A DNA stretch of 64,000 nucleotides from Verrucomicrobiota bacterium (GTDB lineage Bacteria; Verrucomicrobiota; Verrucomicrobiia; Opitutales; Opitutaceae): contig JAEYUW010000040.1 of NCBI GenBank assembly GCA_023432225.1, positions 114,714 through 178,713 on the forward strand, read 5' to 3'. This document shows positions 60,845 through 64,000 of this stretch, piece after piece (position 1 is the stretch's first letter; each line of letters opens with the position of its first letter). A program made the position numbers and the translations under genes. The notes under the pieces are model-generated. The model was not told where the DNA came from. It did no database searches and was given only the letters and a program-made list of their open reading frames with translations.

Positions 60845-61309
60845 TCAGCCGCGCGCCGCCCCAAAAATCTCCGCCACCTTCCGCGCGCGAAAATCGAAGA
60901 TGTGCTCCAACTGCCGCCGCACCCACAGCCGCTCCGCGAGCCAGCCAAACGGTCCCCAGCCGACTTCATACGTCACGCGATCCGTCATCCGCACGCCGCC
61001 CTCGACCGCCGTGAAATGATGCTCGTGATACCACAGCCGATACGGACCGACCCGCTGCTCGTCCACGAAGTAGCTGCCTTCGCGGATGTGCCGGATTTCC
61101 GTCAACCAGCGCAACCACACGCCCGCGAACGGCGAGATCCGATATTCTATCAGCAGCCCTGGATACATTTTCTCCGGCACGACGCTCAGGATGCGAAAGC
61201 GCAGATTGGACGGCGTCAGCTCGTCGAGATTGCGCGGCGTGGCGAAAAATTCCCACACCCGCTCGAGCGGGGCGGGGATGAATTGTTCACGCAACAGTTG
61301 GGCGCACAT
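60845..61309 (-). CDS. SRPBCC-family (cyclase/dehydrase-like) protein
   Basis: A 154-residue START/SRPBCC-fold protein: FIPAPLERVWEFFATPRNLDELTP at the start, EKMYPGLLIEYRISPF and the C-terminal amphipathic helix LWVRRQLEHIFDFRARKVAEIF. It belongs to the COG4276 group of small ligand-binding proteins of unknown function. The ATG at 61309 (MCAQLLREQF) is chosen. It is divergent from the marR gene and 82 bp upstream of mnmE on the same strand. Confidence 0.82.
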   Translation of the reverse strand: MCAQLLREQFIPAPLERVWEFFATPRNLDELTPSNLRFRILSVVPEKMYPGLLIEYRISPFAGVWLRWLTEIRHIREGSYFVDEQRVGPYRLWYHEHHFTAVEGGVRMTDRVTYEVGWGPFGWLAERLWVRRQLEHIFDFRARKVAEIFGAARG

Positions 61310-61394
61310 CGCACCGGAGCATAACCAACAACACCGTGCGCGCAAAAACCCTTCGCTTTGACGAAATTTCGTCGCGCCGCTACTCTCCGCCGCG

Positions 61395-61859
61395 ATGAAC
61401 GCGCCCCTCGTCCGCGCCGTGCAGCGCGCCTATCCTCAGATCTACCTCGCGTGCCACGTCGACCACGTGCGCACGAAATCCAATCGCCACCACCTTTCCG
61501 CGCACGACTCCACGGTGCTCGCGCACCTCGACGAATCGCGCGCGACCACCGCGGGCGACCTCGCACGCCATCTCGGCGTTGCCGCATCCACACTCTCGGC
61601 CGCACTCGCGCGCCTCGAAAAACTCGGCCACCTCACGCGCAGCCCCGCCCGCCGCGACCGCCGACGCATCGAACTCCGACTGACTCCGCACGGCGCGGAA
61701 GCCATGGCCGAAACGTCGGTGCTCGATCGCCGTCGTGTCGCTGCCGTGCTCGAACAACTCTCTCCCGCTGAACAAAAGCGCGCCGTCGCCGGCCTCCGCC
61801 TGCTCGCGCGCGCCGCGCTCGCGTTCCAGGTCCGCTCTCCACGCCGTCGCCGTTGGTAA
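61395..61859 (+). CDS. MarR-family transcriptional regulator
   Basis: A 154-residue winged-helix regulator: LSAHDSTVLAHLDES, recognition helix TAGDLARHLGVAASTLSAALARLEKLGHL and the wing RRDRRRIELRLTPHG. An N-terminal His/Cys-containing segment (YLACHVDHVRTKSNRHH) is typical of a MarR subgroup paired with SRPBCC proteins. The stop is one base before the next ATG, so the two genes are an operon. The divergent SRPBCC gene at 61309 is a possible target. Confidence 0.88.
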   Translation: MNAPLVRAVQRAYPQIYLACHVDHVRTKSNRHHLSAHDSTVLAHLDESRATTAGDLARHLGVAASTLSAALARLEKLGHLTRSPARRDRRRIELRLTPHGAEAMAETSVLDRRRVAAVLEQLSPAEQKRAVAGLRLLARAALAFQVRSPRRRRW

Positions 61860-61860
61860 C

Positions 61861-62388
61861 ATGAAAGTCCTCCTCATCGCCCTGGCCGCTCTCATCCTGC
61901 TCATCGCGCTCGCGTGGTGCATTGGCGCACTGCTCCCGCGCGAACACACCGCCACCCGCAGCATCGTGCTCCGCCAATCCGCCGCGACCTTGTTCGACAC
62001 GGCACGCGACTTCGCCCGCCATGCCGAGTGGCGCCGCGACATCCGCGCGATCGAACTGCTTCCGCTGGAATCGCCCGCTGCACCCGTTCGCTACCGCGAG
62101 GCCTCATCGCATGGCGCGATTGTTTATCTGCTGCGCGAGGCCGACCCACCGCACCGGCTCGTGACCGAGATCGCCGACGACACGCTGCCCTTCGGCGGCC
62201 AGTGGACGATCACTTTCGCGCCGGCAGGCGACGGCCGCACGCGCGTGCGCATCACGGAAGAAGGCTTCGTGCGCCCGGCGCTATTTCGTTTCCTCGCCTG
62301 CTTCGTGTTCGGACACACGCGCACGATGGAAGGCTACCTTCGACAACTAGGCGAAAAATTCAGCGAGAGTCCGACCCTCGAACCGTAA
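61861..62388 (+). CDS. Membrane-anchored SRPBCC-family protein
   Basis: A 175-residue protein with an N-terminal membrane helix (VLLIALAALILLIALAWCIGALL) followed by an SRPBCC domain (TLFDTARDFARHAEWRRDIRAIE ... GGQWTITFAPAGDGRTRVRITEEG). Similar proteins are encoded next to MarR regulators and may sense or carry small hydrophobic molecules; the function is unknown. Co-transcribed with marR, one base apart. Confidence 0.82.
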   Translation: MKVLLIALAALILLIALAWCIGALLPREHTATRSIVLRQSAATLFDTARDFARHAEWRRDIRAIELLPLESPAAPVRYREASSHGAIVYLLREADPPHRLVTEIADDTLPFGGQWTITFAPAGDGRTRVRITEEGFVRPALFRFLACFVFGHTRTMEGYLRQLGEKFSESPTLEP

Positions 62389-62401
62389 ACGCGCCAACGC
62401 G

Positions 62402-63172
62402 TCACGATTTCGGCAAATCGAGCTGCGGCTTCGGCGGCGTGAGGCCCGGCCCCAGATCCACCTTCACTTTGCCAGGCGCCTCAACCTTCGGCTCTGCAAT
62501 CGGCGGCGGCACCGTTGGACGCGCGCCCGCCGCCGTGAAACGCGGCGCGGCAGTCGCGCGCTTCGCCGGATCGGCGAGCGCCGCAATAATCTCAGCCGCG
62601 CGCTTTTCCGCCGCCGCGATGTCGTGCGGGCGCTTCGCGAGATGCCCGCGCGTGCGCGCGACGGCGTCGGATGCAGCGCCGTTCTTCTCGGCGACAATGA
62701 GCCACGCGAGCCCCTCGACGTAATCGCGTTTCACGCCGCGACCAGTCACGAGGATGGCCCCGATGTTATGCTGCGCCTCCGGCACGCCGAGCAGTGCCGC
62801 CTGACCGTAGTAATCGAGCGCGAGATCGAGACTCTTCGGGCCACCGACGCCATCGTTATAGAGCTTGCCGAGACGGAACATCGCTTCCGCCACGCCACCG
62901 CGTGCGGCCCGGTCGAGCCATTCGCGCGCAGCGACCGGATCGACGGTGACTCCATCGCCATTGAGCAAACGATCGCCGAGCTCGAAGCAGGCCTGCGGAT
63001 CGCCCTGCGCGGCAAAGCGCCGGAGCTGCTCCATATTCTTCCACTTCGGCCCGGTCGAAACGAGCTGTGGCGCCGCGTCGCCCGAGGCCGCCGCCGATGA
63101 TTTCGGCGGCGCGGCGCGAGCCGCCAGCAGCGGCAAACTGAGCAAGGTGAGCGAGAGCAGCAGGGGACGCAT
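62402..63172 (-). CDS. Sel1-repeat (SLR) exported protein
   Basis: A 256-residue protein with a signal peptide (ending near LLAARAAP). It has three or four Sel1-like repeats: QLRRFAAQGDPQACFELGDRLLNGDGV, AREWLDRAARGGVAEAMFRLGKLYNDG and LDYYGQAALLGVPEAQHNIGAIL (each about 36 residues). The C-terminal 60 residues are Pro/Ala/Lys-rich and probably disordered. It is likely a periplasmic scaffold or adaptor; no enzymatic motif is present. Confidence 0.82.
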   Translation of the reverse strand: MRPLLLSLTLLSLPLLAARAAPPKSSAAASGDAAPQLVSTGPKWKNMEQLRRFAAQGDPQACFELGDRLLNGDGVTVDPVAAREWLDRAARGGVAEAMFRLGKLYNDGVGGPKSLDLALDYYGQAALLGVPEAQHNIGAILVTGRGVKRDYVEGLAWLIVAEKNGAASDAVARTRGHLAKRPHDIAAAEKRAAEIIAALADPAKRATAAPRFTAAGARPTVPPPIAEPKVEAPGKVKVDLGPGLTPPKPQLDLPKS

Positions 63173-63208
63173 GAGAGAGTAGACGGACGGAGCGCGCGCG
63201 GGTTCCGG

Positions 63209-63703
63209 TCAGGGATTGGGCAGCGCTTCGCGGATCGGACGGTAGAGAATGCTGACGTGCGCCACCAGCCAGCCGCGCTCGCGCGTCCAGATCCACTCCT
63301 GGCGTTCGCCGTATTTCACTTTCCAGCGCGTGCGCGCACCCGCGGTGTCGGTTTCTACACGCACCAGCGTTTGCGTGAGCGCGACCTCGGTGCGCGCATC
63401 GTGGCGATCGATCCGATCGATGCGCGTGTCGAGCGATTCGATGTCGATCTCCGCAAAAAGTTTTTTCGTGCGCTCGAGGTAGCGCGCACGATCAAAGCGC
63501 TGGCCGTCCGGCGTATCGAAGCGCCAGTCCGGCGTGCCGAACTCGATGATTCCCTCCGGACGCTCGGCCAGGATCGCTTCGCGAATCGACGCGATGCGCT
63601 CGCGGATCTGCTTTTCCGCCGAAATCTGGCTGCAGCCGACGACGCCGGCGGCGAAGAGAACGACCCCGACAAACAAGAAGGGCGCTCGAGCCGTGAGGTT
63701 CAT
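63209..63703 (-). CDS. Predicted lipoprotein with nuclear transport factor 2-like domain
   Basis: A 164-residue protein with a lipoprotein signal (GVVGC). The mature part alternates helices and strands (ERIASIREAILAERPEGIIEFGTPDWR ... ARTEVALTQTLVRVETDT ... TRWKVKYGERQEWIWTRERGWLVAHVSILYRP), consistent with an NTF2/SnoaL-like fold. This is a structural guess from pattern only. It lies 49 bp downstream of recA on the same strand. Confidence 0.72.
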   Translation of the reverse strand: MNLTARAPFLFVGVVLFAAGVVGCSQISAEKQIRERIASIREAILAERPEGIIEFGTPDWRFDTPDGQRFDRARYLERTKKLFAEIDIESLDTRIDRIDRHDARTEVALTQTLVRVETDTAGARTRWKVKYGERQEWIWTRERGWLVAHVSILYRPIREALPNP

Positions 63704-63752
63704 GCGAACATCCTCGGCGCGGCGCCCCGGATTTCCAAGCGTGGGCTGCGGC

Positions 63753-64000
63753 TTATTCTTCGGTCGCGCCGGCGACGGGATCGCCGGGCTTGATCTGCGC
63801 TTTCTCGAGGATGCCCGCCTTCACCTTCTCGGCGAGCTGCGCATTTTGCTTCAGCGCCTCTTTCGCGGCCTCGCGGCCTTGGCCGACGAGTTCGCCGTTG
63901 AAGGCGATCCACGCGCCTTTTTTCTCGAGCACCTTGTGCTCGATACCGAGATCGAGGAGCGAGCCGGTCGCGGAGATGCCCTCGTCATACATGATGTCGA
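63753..64000 (-). CDS. recA: Recombinase A, C-terminal part (gene continues beyond the window)
   Basis: The last about 82 residues of RecA. IMYDEGISATGSLLDLGIEHKVLEKKGAWIAFNGE is the conserved region after the core ATPase domain, followed by LGQGREAAKE-like sequence and a C-terminal acidic tail ending GATEE. The 5' part, with the Walker motifs, lies past position 64000. Confidence 0.95.
   Translation of the reverse strand, partial: DIMYDEGISATGSLLDLGIEHKVLEKKGAWIAFNGELVGQGREAAKEALKQNAQLAEKVKAGILEKAQIKPGDPVAGATEE

Noticed and set aside
1..64000. tRNA or rRNA genes
   Set aside because: A scan by eye for T-loop (GGTTCGA-type) and conserved rRNA stretches found none. A covariance search could still reveal one.

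Overview
The window is GC-rich, gene-dense bacterial DNA that looks chromosomal. A Verrucomicrobium close to the Opitutaceae fits best. The evidence is a PEP-CTERM protein, large TonB-dependent receptors, a NagB/PIG-L fusion, very weak Shine-Dalgarno signals in front of most genes, and many dispersed hairpin repeats in the gaps. The lineage is inferred from gene content, not from a marker-gene comparison. No rRNA, tRNA, CRISPR array, prophage or transposase gene was recognised.

Layout. 1-10 kb: PEP-CTERM protein, two orphan LuxR-type regulators (one with a degenerate receiver), a metallophosphatase, rlmN, a TIGR01777 epimerase, MarC and a class-A-like serine hydrolase. 10.5-16.2 kb: a coupled pair of amidohydrolase paralogues, then feoA-feoB and a small FeoB-associated membrane protein. 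16.5-46.5 kb: a block in which almost every gene can be tied to peptidoglycan turnover or amino-sugar use. 46.7-53.5 kb: the F-type ATP synthase operon (atpBEFHAGDC, minus strand). 53.7-64 kb: trmB, a phoB/phoR-like two-component pair, mnmE-mnmG, SRPBCC and MarR genes, a Sel1-repeat protein, a lipoprotein and the 3' end of recA.

The 16.5-46.5 kb block is the main biological story. It encodes two dipeptide epimerases (one at each end), NagZ, a PGRP-type amidase lipoprotein, an AmpG-like permease, a DigH/YngK-like (GHL10) lipoprotein, MurQ, AnmK, an M20 peptidase, a DUF1460 amidase, two TonB-dependent receptors, an AraC regulator, a NagB/PIG-L fusion, a NagX-like acyltransferase, a phosphodiester glycosidase, a DacB-type D,D-carboxypeptidase and an N-acyl-D-amino-acid deacylase. 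Together they could carry murein fragments from outer-membrane uptake to fructose-6-phosphate and free amino acids. A 29-bp motif occurs twice, upstream of a TonB receptor and at the araC-nagB junction, and could be the AraC-protein operator.

A second theme is dispersed paired hairpins, often starting GTAG and ending CTAC. They fill most gaps, supply TAG stop codons to at least four genes, and are translated in frame inside the N-terminal leaders of four exported or membrane proteins, three of which follow an ATGA start/stop overlap.
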